NCBI GenBank assembly: GCA_944368975.1
Contig: CALVXI010000002.1
Span: forward strand, 1 to 64,000
DNA: 64,000 nucleotides
Direction of reading: 5' to 3'
Source: an uncultured Bacilli bacterium
GTDB taxonomy: Bacteria; Bacillota_I; Bacilli_A; RFN20; CAG-826
Shown piece by piece: positions 18,487 to 27,569 of this stretch. The notes under the pieces are model-generated. The model did no database searches, had not been told where the DNA came from, and saw only the letters and a program-made list of their open reading frames with translations. Numbering within the stretch: the first letter of the stretch is position 1; every line of letters starts with the position of its first letter. The translations under genes and the position numbers were made by a program.

Positions 18487-19455
18487 ATGAGTGAAGCAGT
18501 AATTAATAGAAAAAAAGATAGAAGAAAAGAAATACTAAAAAGATATGGCCTAGCAATTGGATTTGTTAGTCCTTTCGTTTTGGTATTTATTATTTTTACT
18601 GTTATACCTCTAATAATGGGGTTTGTCATATCTTTATGTAAATATAACCCATATGACTTAGAAAGTACCACATTTATTGGATTTAGTAATTATTTAATGC
18701 TATTTGGAAATAACGTTTTAGCTAGAACATTTTGGCAGGCATTAGGAAAAACTTTAATTTTTGATGTTGTTGCAGTGCCATGCTTAATCATTATTCCTTT
18801 AGGCTTAGCATATTTAATAAATATGAAACCCCCAGGTTACAAAATTTTTAGAGCTATCATTTATCTACCTAGTGTTATATCAATTACAATTGTCGGTGTT
18901 TTATTTGGTGCTATTTTCTCGGATAGTGAATTAGGATTAATTAATGCATGGTTTTCAAGTGAAAATCCAATTCCCTTTTTAAGTGATCCAGTCTTAAGAT
19001 GGACTGTTATATTGCTTGCTTCTATCTGGTGGCAAACTGGTACTAATTTTATTATTTTGTCTGCTGCTTTAAGAAATGTTCCAAAATCATTATATGAAGC
19101 TTGCGAAATGGATGGTGGTAGTAGGTTAGAATTATTTATTCATGTGACATTACCAAATATTAAAGGAAGCCTAGGAATAGTATTGTTTAATACATTAATT
19201 GGATATTTAAACTTATATGGTCAACCAACAGTATTAAATAGTGCAATAAACAGAAATAACATTGAGTCACCAATGATGTTGATACAACAATGGCTAAATA
19301 GTTTCGAACGAAGTAGTTTAACTGGCTTAATTAGTGCTACAGCAATTTTCTTTGGGTTAATAGTTATGCTTTTCACATTTATTGAAAGGTATTTAATGAA
19401 GGATCGTAAAGGAGGGTCAAAGTATGAAATCCAATACAAAGCATACGAAGCTTAG
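18487..19455 (+). CDS. Sugar ABC transporter permease (MalF/UgpA type)
   Basis: This 322-residue protein has six transmembrane helices and the cytoplasmic EAA loop (EACEMDGGSRLELFIHVTLP) that docks on the ATPase. It pairs with the MalG-type permease that follows; the two genes overlap by 32 bp. Expression should be tightly coupled to the binding protein (4-nt gap upstream). Confidence 0.92.
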   Translation: MSEAVINRKKDRRKEILKRYGLAIGFVSPFVLVFIIFTVIPLIMGFVISLCKYNPYDLESTTFIGFSNYLMLFGNNVLARTFWQALGKTLIFDVVAVPCLIIIPLGLAYLINMKPPGYKIFRAIIYLPSVISITIVGVLFGAIFSDSELGLINAWFSSENPIPFLSDPVLRWTVILLASIWWQTGTNFIILSAALRNVPKSLYEACEMDGGSRLELFIHVTLPNIKGSLGIVLFNTLIGYLNLYGQPTVLNSAINRNNIESPMMLIQQWLNSFERSSLTGLISATAIFFGLIVMLFTFIERYLMKDRKGGSKYEIQYKAYEA

Positions 19456-20344
19456 TAAAAGCGAAAAGCAAAGATTAAAAGAAAAGACCATTTCCTTTAT
19501 TTTATTATTGATAATTTGTATCATTTGGGTTTTTCCATTCCTTTATATGTTCGGAATGAGTTTAAAAACTGATGTTGATATTGGCACTAATCCGACAAGC
19601 ATCTTTCCTAGTGCTGGTAATTGGACTTTAGAACATTATTTGGGCTTTATTTCAATGAAAGGTGATCGTATTGATGATTTACCTATTTGGATGATTAATT
19701 CTATTGTTGTAACATTCCTAAGTGTTCTATTTACATTAATTGTCGATACTTTAGCTAGTTATGCTTTTGTTTTCTTTAAATTTAAAGGAAAAAATACAAT
19801 TTTTGCTATTTTACTTTTATCAATGACAATTCCAACAGCCATTTCTATGACACCTATGTTTACAATGTATGCTTCTGTTGGACAAGCTATTGAAGGGCTA
19901 GCAAATAATAGAGCTTATGTAATGATGTGGTTAATTTTACCAGGGGTAGCCAATGTATTTAATTTGTATTTAATGAAAAATTTCTTTGATTCTATTCCAA
20001 AAGATATTGTCGAGAGTGCTCGAAGTGATGGAGCAAGTGATTTTAAGATTTTTTATAAAATAGTTTTACCATTAGCTAAATCTACTTTGATGCTTGTAAG
20101 TTTATTTGCTTTTGTTAGTAGCTGGAATGATTTATTGTGGCCTCAATTAATTTTGTCTGGCAAAGACTCAACCTTTCAAACAATTACTGTAGCTCTTACA
20201 GGCTATGCTAGTGGTGATAGTTGGGAATATAAAGGAATAGCGATGGCAACCTCTGTATTTGCATTGATTCCTATTTTAATAGTATTTATTATTACACAAA
20301 ATAAAATGATTGATGGTTTAGCCACAACCGGAGTTAAGAGGTAG
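19424..20344 (+). CDS. Sugar ABC transporter permease (MalG/UgpE type)
   Basis: This 306-residue protein has six transmembrane helices and the EAA loop (ESARSDGASDFKIFYKIVLP). The ATG at 19424 has a strong AAGGAGGG site lying inside the previous gene, which supports the 32-bp overlap. The ATPase gene begins 3 nt after its stop. Confidence 0.92.
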   Translation: MKSNTKHTKLSKSEKQRLKEKTISFILLLIICIIWVFPFLYMFGMSLKTDVDIGTNPTSIFPSAGNWTLEHYLGFISMKGDRIDDLPIWMINSIVVTFLSVLFTLIVDTLASYAFVFFKFKGKNTIFAILLLSMTIPTAISMTPMFTMYASVGQAIEGLANNRAYVMMWLILPGVANVFNLYLMKNFFDSIPKDIVESARSDGASDFKIFYKIVLPLAKSTLMLVSLFAFVSSWNDLLWPQLILSGKDSTFQTITVALTGYASGDSWEYKGIAMATSVFALIPILIVFIITQNKMIDGLATTGVKR

Positions 20345-20347
20345 ATT

Positions 20348-22117
20348 ATGGAAATTAATTTTAATGAACAATTAAATGAATATAATGAATTTGATGAAAA
20401 AAGAATTAAAAATAGTTTTGTATCAATTCAAGATCTTGAAAAAATTTATCCTAATGGGGTAAAAGCAGTTTATGATTTTAATTTAGATATTAAACATAAT
20501 GAATTTATTGTTATTGTTGGACCTAGTGGATGTGGAAAAACTACAACTTTAAGAATGATTGCTGGCCTTGAAGATATTAGTTCAGGTGGCGTTTTTGTAG
20601 ACGAAGAATTGATAAATTATAAACCTAGCAAAGATAGAAAAATGGCAATGGTTTTTCAAAGTTATGCATTATACCCTCAAATGAATGTCTTTGATAACAT
20701 TGCCTTTCCTTTAAAAATTAATAAATTTCCAAAGGTTAAAATTGATGAGATTTTAAAATATAATAATGAGATTTTAGAGTTATTTAAAAATTCTGAAATT
20801 AGTAAAATTATTCAAGTTTTGCAGGAAATTCAAAATAAAAAGGCATTAAAATTGTCTCAAAATGAGCATTTAATGATGAGACTTAAAATTAGCGAAGGCG
20901 CAAGTAATGTTCTTTTAGAAATGAACATTAAAGACTTTAATAATTTTAATAATGAAGTAGAAGCATTTAAAAATAAACTATCTAACGAAATATTAAATGA
21001 GAAAAAATATTTAGAAAATAATAATTTAAAAGTTAATGAACAGTATGAGTTTATCGAAAATGGAGAAAAGGTTATAGTCTATGATAAACTTACAAAAAAT
21101 GAAATTAAGCAAAAAGTATTTGAAGCGGCAAAAATATTAGATTTAGGGCCATACTTAGATAGGCTACCTAAAGAGCTTAGCGGTGGACAAATGCAAAGAG
21201 TTGCTTTAGGAAGAGCGATAGTTAAAAATGTCCCAATTTTCTTAATGGACGAACCTTTATCTAACTTAGATGCTAAATTGCGTTTATCAATGAGAAGCGA
21301 AATTGTAAAATTGCATAATAAAATTAAAGCTACAACGATTTATGTTACTCATGATCAAACTGAAGCAATGACTATGGCAGATAGAATTGTTGTTATGAGT
21401 AAAGGTTTTATTCAACAAATTGGTAGTCCTGAAGAGGTTTATAACCATCCTAAGAATTTGTTTGTTGCAAAGTTTATTGGTTCGCCTTCAATTAATGTAA
21501 TAGAAGCTGAATATGATAACGGTAACATTTTTGCAACTAATGAAATTAATTTTAAACTAAATGAGAAATTTATAAGTGAACATAATGAATTTTATGATAA
21601 TAAGATAAAAATATTTGAAGAAAAACTTGAAAATTTTAATACTGAATCTATTGAATTTATTAGAAAAATTCTTTCTTGTGTGATTAATGAGACAAATGTT
21701 ATGAATTTTCCAACTAAGAAACATAAACATTTTAAACGGATAAGAAATCTAATTAATAGAAATAAAAGTGTTGAAGTTGGCATTGAAGAAAAAATAGAAG
21801 CTAATCGATTATTAGAAAGTTTAAAAGATGCAAGAAATAATGCTCATAAAGTTTATTTAGGTATAAGACCTGAGAATGTAAAGGTTGAAAAATTTAATCA
21901 AAATAAAGAATACAATAATGCCATTATTGTTAAGCCAACAGTTTGTGAACTTTTAGGCGCTGATTATTTAATACATTTTGATTATGAAGGAAATGATTTC
22001 GTTCTTAAAACCGATCCAAAGTGTGATATTAAAACAAGCGATTTAATTGTTATAAATTTCTCTTACGAGGATATGTTGATTTTTGATTCAATAACTGGTG
22101 ATATTATTTATGAATAA
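20348..22117 (+). CDS. Sugar ABC transporter ATPase (MsmK/UgpC type) with inserts
   Basis: This ATPase powers the sugar importer. Walker A (GPSGCGKTT, 58-66), the Q-loop (VFQSYALYPQ, near 102), signature (LSGGQMQRVALGRA, near 276), Walker B (FLMDEP) and switch His (VTHDQTEA) are all intact. At 589 residues it is about 220 longer than the usual 370. One insert of roughly 120 helical, charged residues lies between the Q-loop and the signature, and a second of roughly 90 residues interrupts the C-terminal regulatory domain. Similarly long UgpC-like ATPases are known in Mycoplasma (recalled, not searched). The next gene overlaps by 8 nt. Confidence 0.9.
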   Translation: MEINFNEQLNEYNEFDEKRIKNSFVSIQDLEKIYPNGVKAVYDFNLDIKHNEFIVIVGPSGCGKTTTLRMIAGLEDISSGGVFVDEELINYKPSKDRKMAMVFQSYALYPQMNVFDNIAFPLKINKFPKVKIDEILKYNNEILELFKNSEISKIIQVLQEIQNKKALKLSQNEHLMMRLKISEGASNVLLEMNIKDFNNFNNEVEAFKNKLSNEILNEKKYLENNNLKVNEQYEFIENGEKVIVYDKLTKNEIKQKVFEAAKILDLGPYLDRLPKELSGGQMQRVALGRAIVKNVPIFLMDEPLSNLDAKLRLSMRSEIVKLHNKIKATTIYVTHDQTEAMTMADRIVVMSKGFIQQIGSPEEVYNHPKNLFVAKFIGSPSINVIEAEYDNGNIFATNEINFKLNEKFISEHNEFYDNKIKIFEEKLENFNTESIEFIRKILSCVINETNVMNFPTKKHKHFKRIRNLINRNKSVEVGIEEKIEANRLLESLKDARNNAHKVYLGIRPENVKVEKFNQNKEYNNAIIVKPTVCELLGADYLIHFDYEGNDFVLKTDPKCDIKTSDLIVINFSYEDMLIFDSITGDIIYE

Positions 22118-23096
22118 AAAAGAAGTATCTTTAAAACTTATTGCAAATAATCTTAATCTATCGATTAATACTGTTTCACATGCTTTAAGAGATTTAAACG
22201 ATATTTCTAGTGAGACTAAAGAAAAAGTTATTAAAAAAGCAAATGAGCTTGGATATGTTATGAAGAGAAGAAAAAGCGCTAAAAAGAAAAAAAGAGTGGC
22301 CTTTTTAATTAATAGTTTCTCTAATCTCTATTACAATATAATCTCAAATGAATTATCTAAGATGTTTAGTGCTTCAGAAAATTTTGAGTTTTTTATAATT
22401 TATAATGATTTACAGTTTATAGTCGAAGAAGATCTTGATGAATTATTTAGATATAATCCAAACTTAATTATTTCTCATATTGAATTAAGCTATGAAGCTA
22501 TCAATAAGTTAAAAAGAGAAAACATTAATGTAGTTCTATTAGGTAATTTTCAAAAAATATTTGATCTAGATACGATATGCGTAGATGAAAATGCAGGAAG
22601 TGAAATGGCTGCTAGATATTTAGCTAAATTTCATCAAACTAAGAAATTTTTGTTTGTTGGAGAAAAAGATTACTATTTAAGTGAAGTAAGACTTAATATT
22701 TTTAAACAAACAATCAAAAATATTAGTGGGAATGGAATCGTTAATACTTTTTATTACGATGGAGAAAATGTAACAGATTTTTATAAATTAATTAAAGAAG
22801 GCTATCGTAGTGTATTCTTTTTTAATGATCAATTAGCTTATACAGTGCTTGCTGATACTAATAAAATTTATTTAAATATTAGAAAACTATTCCCTGATTT
22901 GCATTTAATTGGCTTTGATTGTTTATCAAGCAAAATTAAAGGATTAATTGATATTACATCTATTCAAATAAGTTATGATGAATTAATAAGAGAACTTTAC
23001 AATATAATTGAAAATAGATTTAATAACCCAAATGGTAACTATATACATAAAGTGTTGCCAATAACATTACATCAAAGAAGAGTGATAAAGGAGTAA
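22110..23096 (+). CDS. LacI family transcriptional regulator, second copy
   Basis: This 328-residue regulator has the LacI head SLKLIANNLNLSINTVSHALRDLNDISSE (partly quoted: NTVSHALRD near 21-29) and a sugar-binding domain. It is a close paralogue of the regulator at 9786. I chose ATG 22110, which overlaps the ATPase stop codon, over a GTG four codons upstream. Being inside the operon, it probably controls it in response to an imported sugar. Confidence 0.87.
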   Translation: MNKKEVSLKLIANNLNLSINTVSHALRDLNDISSETKEKVIKKANELGYVMKRRKSAKKKKRVAFLINSFSNLYYNIISNELSKMFSASENFEFFIIYNDLQFIVEEDLDELFRYNPNLIISHIELSYEAINKLKRENINVVLLGNFQKIFDLDTICVDENAGSEMAARYLAKFHQTKKFLFVGEKDYYLSEVRLNIFKQTIKNISGNGIVNTFYYDGENVTDFYKLIKEGYRSVFFFNDQLAYTVLADTNKIYLNIRKLFPDLHLIGFDCLSSKIKGLIDITSIQISYDELIRELYNIIENRFNNPNGNYIHKVLPITLHQRRVIKE

Positions 23097-23098
23097 TT

Positions 23099-24853
23099 AT
23101 GTTAGTTAATTTTAAACACACAGATTCATATCATAGAGGTCATCCTAATCCACAATGTTTTAGGGAAGATTATCAATTATTAAATGGCCAGTGGAAATTT
23201 TATTTTGATGAAGAAGATGTTGGAATTAATTTGAAATATTATGAAAAATTTCCTAGTGATTATTCGTTAATTAATGTTCCTTATGCTTATCAGACTAAAT
23301 CAAGTGGTATTACTAAAGCATATAAACAGTGTGATGTAATATGGTATGAAAAAGAAATAGAAATTAATGATTTAAATAAGATTAAGTTGCTTAAATTTTT
23401 AGGTGTCGATTATTTAACTGATATTTATATTAATAGTGTTTATTGTTTTAGACATGAAGGAGGTTATGACTCATTTGAATTAGAATTAAATAAATATTTG
23501 CATTTAGGAAAAAACAAAATCACATTAAGAGTAGAAGATAAATATCATGTCGATCAATTAAGAGGAAAACAACGCTGGAGAGAAAATAATTTTACATGTT
23601 TTTATAAAGAAACATCGGGTATATATAAAGATGTATATTTGGAAAATTTAAATGAAATTTACATAAAATACTTTAGTTTTAAAGGCTTTTATAATGAAAA
23701 GAAACTTAATATACATTATGAATTAAGTTCAAAAGATAATTTAATTTTAGAAGTTTATATTAAAGAATTAAAGGAAACTCATAATTTTATAATTAAAGAT
23801 ATTAGTGGTGATTTAGTAATTCATTTTGATGAGATTATTGGTTATAGTGATGAAAATCCATATTTATATAATGTTATACTTTCGCTTAAAAAAGATAATT
23901 CTGTTTTAGATAAGATTTATACATATTTTGGCTTTATTACATTTGAAGCTAAAAATAAAAGAATATTCGTTAATAATAAGGACACATATTTAAAGTTTGT
24001 TCTTGATCAAGGGTATTATCCAGACGGAGGACTTACTCCAACTGAGGAAGAAATAATAAATGATTTAACACTAATTAAAAAATGCGGTCTTAATGGTTTA
24101 AGAAAACATGAAAAAGTAGAAAGTCCTTTATATCACTATTATTTAGATATTATTGGACTATATGTTTGGTTAGAAGTTCCAAGTGCTCATGAATATAGTT
24201 ATGAATTAAAAAAGAAATATATAAAGCAAGTTAATGGAATAATTAAAGATAATTACTCGCATCCTACTATAATGAGTTATGTATTGTTTAATGAATCATG
24301 GGGGATTAATGAAATTAAAGAAAGTGCAGAAATTCAAGAATTTGTTAATGATATGTACTTGTATTATAAGAAAAATTCGATTGATAGATTTGTTATATCT
24401 AATGATGGATGGGAACATGAAAAAAGCGATTTATTAACCTTCCATAACTATGCTGGTACTTATGAAGAATTAGTAAATATTTATAAGCCAGGTTTTGAAA
24501 AAGTATTTAAAGGAGCTAATGCAGATACAATTACTAATTATAAAACATTCTATGTTGGTGGATATCATTATGAAAATGAACCTGTTATTTTTAGCGAATT
24601 TGCTGGCATAGCTTTTAGTAAAGATTTAAATAATGAAAACTGGGGCTATGGAGAAAGTGTAAAAAACGAAGAAGAATTTTTAAATAAATATAAAAATCAA
24701 TTAAGATTTATAAAAGATTATGATTTTATTCGAGGGTTTTGTATAACTCAATTTACAGACACATATCAAGAAGTTAATGGTTTATTTGCATTTGATAGAT
24801 CTCCAAAAGTTGATATTGAAAAACTTAGAATGATGCATGAGGAATTTAAATAA
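23099..24853 (+). CDS. Glycoside hydrolase family 2
   Basis: This 584-residue enzyme has no signal peptide and should act on imported oligosaccharides. The GH2 order is clear: sugar-binding sandwich (LNGQWKFYFDEE, ETSGIYKDVYLE), immunoglobulin-like domain, and TIM barrel with acid/base Glu399 (LFNESWG) and nucleophile Glu500 (FSEFAG). The family includes beta-galactosidases, beta-glucuronidases and beta-mannosidases; the size fits a compact member without the C-terminal domains of LacZ. An AAGGAG site precedes the ATG. Specificity cannot be settled by eye. Confidence 0.88.
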   Translation: MLVNFKHTDSYHRGHPNPQCFREDYQLLNGQWKFYFDEEDVGINLKYYEKFPSDYSLINVPYAYQTKSSGITKAYKQCDVIWYEKEIEINDLNKIKLLKFLGVDYLTDIYINSVYCFRHEGGYDSFELELNKYLHLGKNKITLRVEDKYHVDQLRGKQRWRENNFTCFYKETSGIYKDVYLENLNEIYIKYFSFKGFYNEKKLNIHYELSSKDNLILEVYIKELKETHNFIIKDISGDLVIHFDEIIGYSDENPYLYNVILSLKKDNSVLDKIYTYFGFITFEAKNKRIFVNNKDTYLKFVLDQGYYPDGGLTPTEEEIINDLTLIKKCGLNGLRKHEKVESPLYHYYLDIIGLYVWLEVPSAHEYSYELKKKYIKQVNGIIKDNYSHPTIMSYVLFNESWGINEIKESAEIQEFVNDMYLYYKKNSIDRFVISNDGWEHEKSDLLTFHNYAGTYEELVNIYKPGFEKVFKGANADTITNYKTFYVGGYHYENEPVIFSEFAGIAFSKDLNNENWGYGESVKNEEEFLNKYKNQLRFIKDYDFIRGFCITQFTDTYQEVNGLFAFDRSPKVDIEKLRMMHEEFK

Positions 24854-26700
24854 TGCTTTTTTTGAATATAGATAATATCGATAGTAGAATTGCTAATAGT
24901 ATAATTGAGTTAGAAAATGATTTTCCAATAAGATTTTCCTCTGATGGTCTATTATTACGATTATATCATGACAAGGAAAATAAAATTGAATTTGATAAAA
25001 ATAATAAGGTTTTAAAGGTTTATTTTATTAAAGAGACTTTTATTTACTTTGCTATTCATAAGTTAATGAACAGAAAATTTGATAAATCTTTCGTTAAAAA
25101 ATTTAATAAGAAATTAGAGGAATTGGCTTTTCAAATTGATTGCTCAAGAAATAATGTTTTTAAAGTTAAAAGTATGAAAATATTAATTCGTTACCTCGCA
25201 TTTATGGGTTACGATGTTCTTTATTTATATCTTGAAGATACTTATCAATTACTTGAAGATGATTATTTCGGAAAATTTAGAGGAAGATATTCATTAAATG
25301 AATTAAGGGAAATAGTCGAATATGGTGAAAAATTTGATATAGAAATTAGAACAAGCATACAAACTTTAGCTCACTTAGACACAATGTTTAAATGGGTCAA
25401 ATACGAAAGTATCCGCGATAATTCCGATATATTATTGTGTAATAGCAATGAGACTTATAAGCTAATTGATTTAATGTTTAGAAATTTAAGAAAAGCTTTA
25501 AAAACAAAAATCATTAATGTTGGAATGGACGAAGCAAGATTATTAGGAAAAGGCAAATATAATGAGCTTTATGGATATCTTGATAAAAAAGAAATTCTTT
25601 ATAACCATTTATTAAAAGTTAATGAAATAGCAAAAAGATATGATTTCAAGATTGAAATGTGGAGTGATGTTTTCTTTTCTACAGGATATGATTTATATAA
25701 TTTAAACGAAGGTATTGAAAAGAAAGTACCAGATGATGTTACTTTAGTTTATTGGGAATATACTCAAAAAGACAAAAAAGAATATCAAAGAATTATTAAT
25801 ATGCATAAAAAGCAAGCATCTTCGATTAAAGTAGCAGGAGGAGCTTATAATTGGTTAGGCTATTCTCCTAATAATCAATATTCGATTATTCAGACAAAAA
25901 ATCTTTTTGAAGTTTGCTTAAAAAATAAAATAAAAGATTTTATTTTAACTACTTGGAATGATGATGGCGGTGAAACTAATGTTTTTTTGGTTCTACCAGT
26001 TTTAAATTATTTATCTAACCTTACCTATGGGAATAGAAATACAAAAAATGATTTTAAGATATTAACCAATATTCCTATTAGTCAATTTTTGCTTTTAGAT
26101 CAATTAAATAATTTAGTTCAAGATATTGATGTATCTTATTATGTAAATAATTCTAATAAGCATTTACTTTTTAATGATTTATTATTAGGTACTTACGATC
26201 AATTTTTTAAAGATTTTAATTTAGATAATTATTATGAAATCTATAAAAAGATAAGAGTCAAAAAAAGCAATAAATTCTATTATTTATTTTATTCATTAAA
26301 AAAATTAGCTTTAATTTTAAATATTAAGTGTGAAATAACATTGGCATTAAGAAAGGCTTATCAAGAAAAAAATAAAGATAAAATAAGAGACATAATTCTT
26401 GGAATTGATAACCTTATTAAAGAGTTTAAGCTATTTTATAAAGCTTATAAAAAAGGCTTTTTATCTTTTTCTAAACCTCAAGGATTTGATGTTCAAGATT
26501 TAAGATTTGGCGGAACAATTTTTAGGTTAAGACATGTTAGGGAAATTTTAAATGATTATATATCTAATAAAATTGATGTTATTGAGGAATTAGAAGAAGA
26601 ACAATTAGATTTTTTTGGAAATGGAAAGAATTATAAGGACGATTTGAATTATATTGAATATAGTTATAGTGCTAATTCCTCGAGAAATTTAAATAAATAA
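24853..26700 (+). CDS. GH20-like beta-N-acetylhexosaminidase
   Basis: This 615-residue protein contains the GH20 catalytic Asp-Glu pair in GMDEA (Asp226-Glu227), preceded by barrel strands (DVLYLYLEDTYQL, IEIRTSIQTLAHLD) and followed by IEMWSDVFF, VTLVYWEY and FILTTWNDDGGE, matching cytosolic GcnA-type enzymes of Gram-positive bacteria. It should remove terminal GlcNAc or GalNAc. The ATG overlaps the GH2 stop by one base (TAATG). It is the last gene of the operon; no clear terminator follows. Confidence 0.8.
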   Translation: MLFLNIDNIDSRIANSIIELENDFPIRFSSDGLLLRLYHDKENKIEFDKNNKVLKVYFIKETFIYFAIHKLMNRKFDKSFVKKFNKKLEELAFQIDCSRNNVFKVKSMKILIRYLAFMGYDVLYLYLEDTYQLLEDDYFGKFRGRYSLNELREIVEYGEKFDIEIRTSIQTLAHLDTMFKWVKYESIRDNSDILLCNSNETYKLIDLMFRNLRKALKTKIINVGMDEARLLGKGKYNELYGYLDKKEILYNHLLKVNEIAKRYDFKIEMWSDVFFSTGYDLYNLNEGIEKKVPDDVTLVYWEYTQKDKKEYQRIINMHKKQASSIKVAGGAYNWLGYSPNNQYSIIQTKNLFEVCLKNKIKDFILTTWNDDGGETNVFLVLPVLNYLSNLTYGNRNTKNDFKILTNIPISQFLLLDQLNNLVQDIDVSYYVNNSNKHLLFNDLLLGTYDQFFKDFNLDNYYEIYKKIRVKKSNKFYYLFYSLKKLALILNIKCEITLALRKAYQEKNKDKIRDIILGIDNLIKEFKLFYKAYKKGFLSFSKPQGFDVQDLRFGGTIFRLRHVREILNDYISNKIDVIEELEEEQLDFFGNGKNYKDDLNYIEYSYSANSSRNLNK

Positions 26701-26751
26701 TTATTCTTTTATAATCAAAAGATATTGTTAATTAAATTTAAATACCACTAC

Positions 26752-26841
26752 ATTTTTCCCTTGAAAAAGCTGTAAACCAATGCGATTTTTCCCTTGAAAA
26801 AGGTGTAAATAACATAAATTTTTCCTTTAAAAAAAGTGCAA
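26752..26841 (+). repeat. Three direct repeats with 33-bp period
   Basis: Copies of about 25 bp begin at 26752, 26785 and 26818: ATTTTTCCCTTGAAAAAG then a T-rich or GTGTAAA end; the third is diverged. Gaps of 8 bp are too short for CRISPR spacers. They lie upstream of the ATPase remnant at 26950-27215 and resemble iteron-type operator arrays. Confidence 0.8.
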
Positions 26842-26949
26842 TATCTTTAGAGATGAGTGATATTTTAAATGAAATTTTATAATCAAAAGTTAATAAGAAA
26901 CTAACTAAAATATCTTAATATAAGTTTCATTAAGTATTAAATCTAACTA

Positions 26950-27215
26950 AATTTTCGACTAAAATGGAGTTGTAATCCAAAAAGGTCGAAAAATCTATAT
27001 TAAAAACTATTAAAAACACAATTTTAAATTTAAGTAATCAATTTCCGATTATTGTTATTTCTGTAGCTATGCAAGTTGATAAAATAACAATGCTTCAAAT
27101 GATTAAGGAAAATAATACGAATTATGTTACTTTAGATGATTTTAGCGCTAGAAATATAGCTTTAACAGATACGAAATATTTTTTTAAAACAATATTGATA
27201 TCTTTTATTAAGTAA
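26950..27215 (+). pseudogene. Remnant of a DUF4143 AAA ATPase (N-terminal part)
   Basis: From 27039 to the TAA at 27213-27215 the frame reads FPIIVISVAMQVDKITML and NYVTLDDFSARNIAL, matching the start of DUF4143 ATPases in which the Walker A is GARQVGKTT followed by YVTLDD. Here Walker A has lost its Gly and Lys-Thr order, and the rest of the gene is gone. It is a decayed relative of the intact gene at 27570. Confidence 0.6.
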
Positions 27216-27438
27216 TGAAATACAATATAGAACTAATTTTTTGGAATATATAAAAATAATTGAGGCTGATAAAAACTTTTAAAGTTTTTAAATAAATATT
27301 CTAAATGTTTAAGAGTAATAGAAAATAAGAAACATATTTGTTTATATTAATAATAAGTAAATCTACTAACTTATTAAGTTAAAATAATATCGCTATTACG
27401 TATGCTGAAGTTTGATTTTTTGTAACTATTCGTAATTA
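27216..27438. other. Gene-free decayed stretch
   Basis: All frames are broken. It probably holds unrecognisable remains of the upstream ATPase remnant. Confidence 0.4.
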
Positions 27439-27531
27439 TCACAATTATACGCCGTATAAATGTGAAATAATCACATAAAAATTTAAAAAATAGTGAAAAA
27501 ATCACAATTATACGCCGTATAAATGTGAAAT
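27439..27531 (+). promoter_or_regulatory. Two identical 30-bp dyad repeats, 63 bp apart
   Basis: The same 30 bp occur at 27439-27468 and 27502-27531. Each is nearly palindromic: TCACA, TTATAC, a central GCC/CG, GTATAA and TGTGA. The spacing of 63 bp equals six helical turns, so two bound repressor molecules would face the same side. They lie just upstream of the -10 region (TAATAT, 27558-27563) of the ATPase gene. Confidence 0.8.
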
Positions 27532-27569
27532 ATGTTGTAATTTTTGAAAAAATTATTTAATATATCTAT

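Noticed and set aside
26752..26841. Possible CRISPR array
   Set aside because: Only three units, gaps of 8 bp and a diverged third copy; no cas genes.
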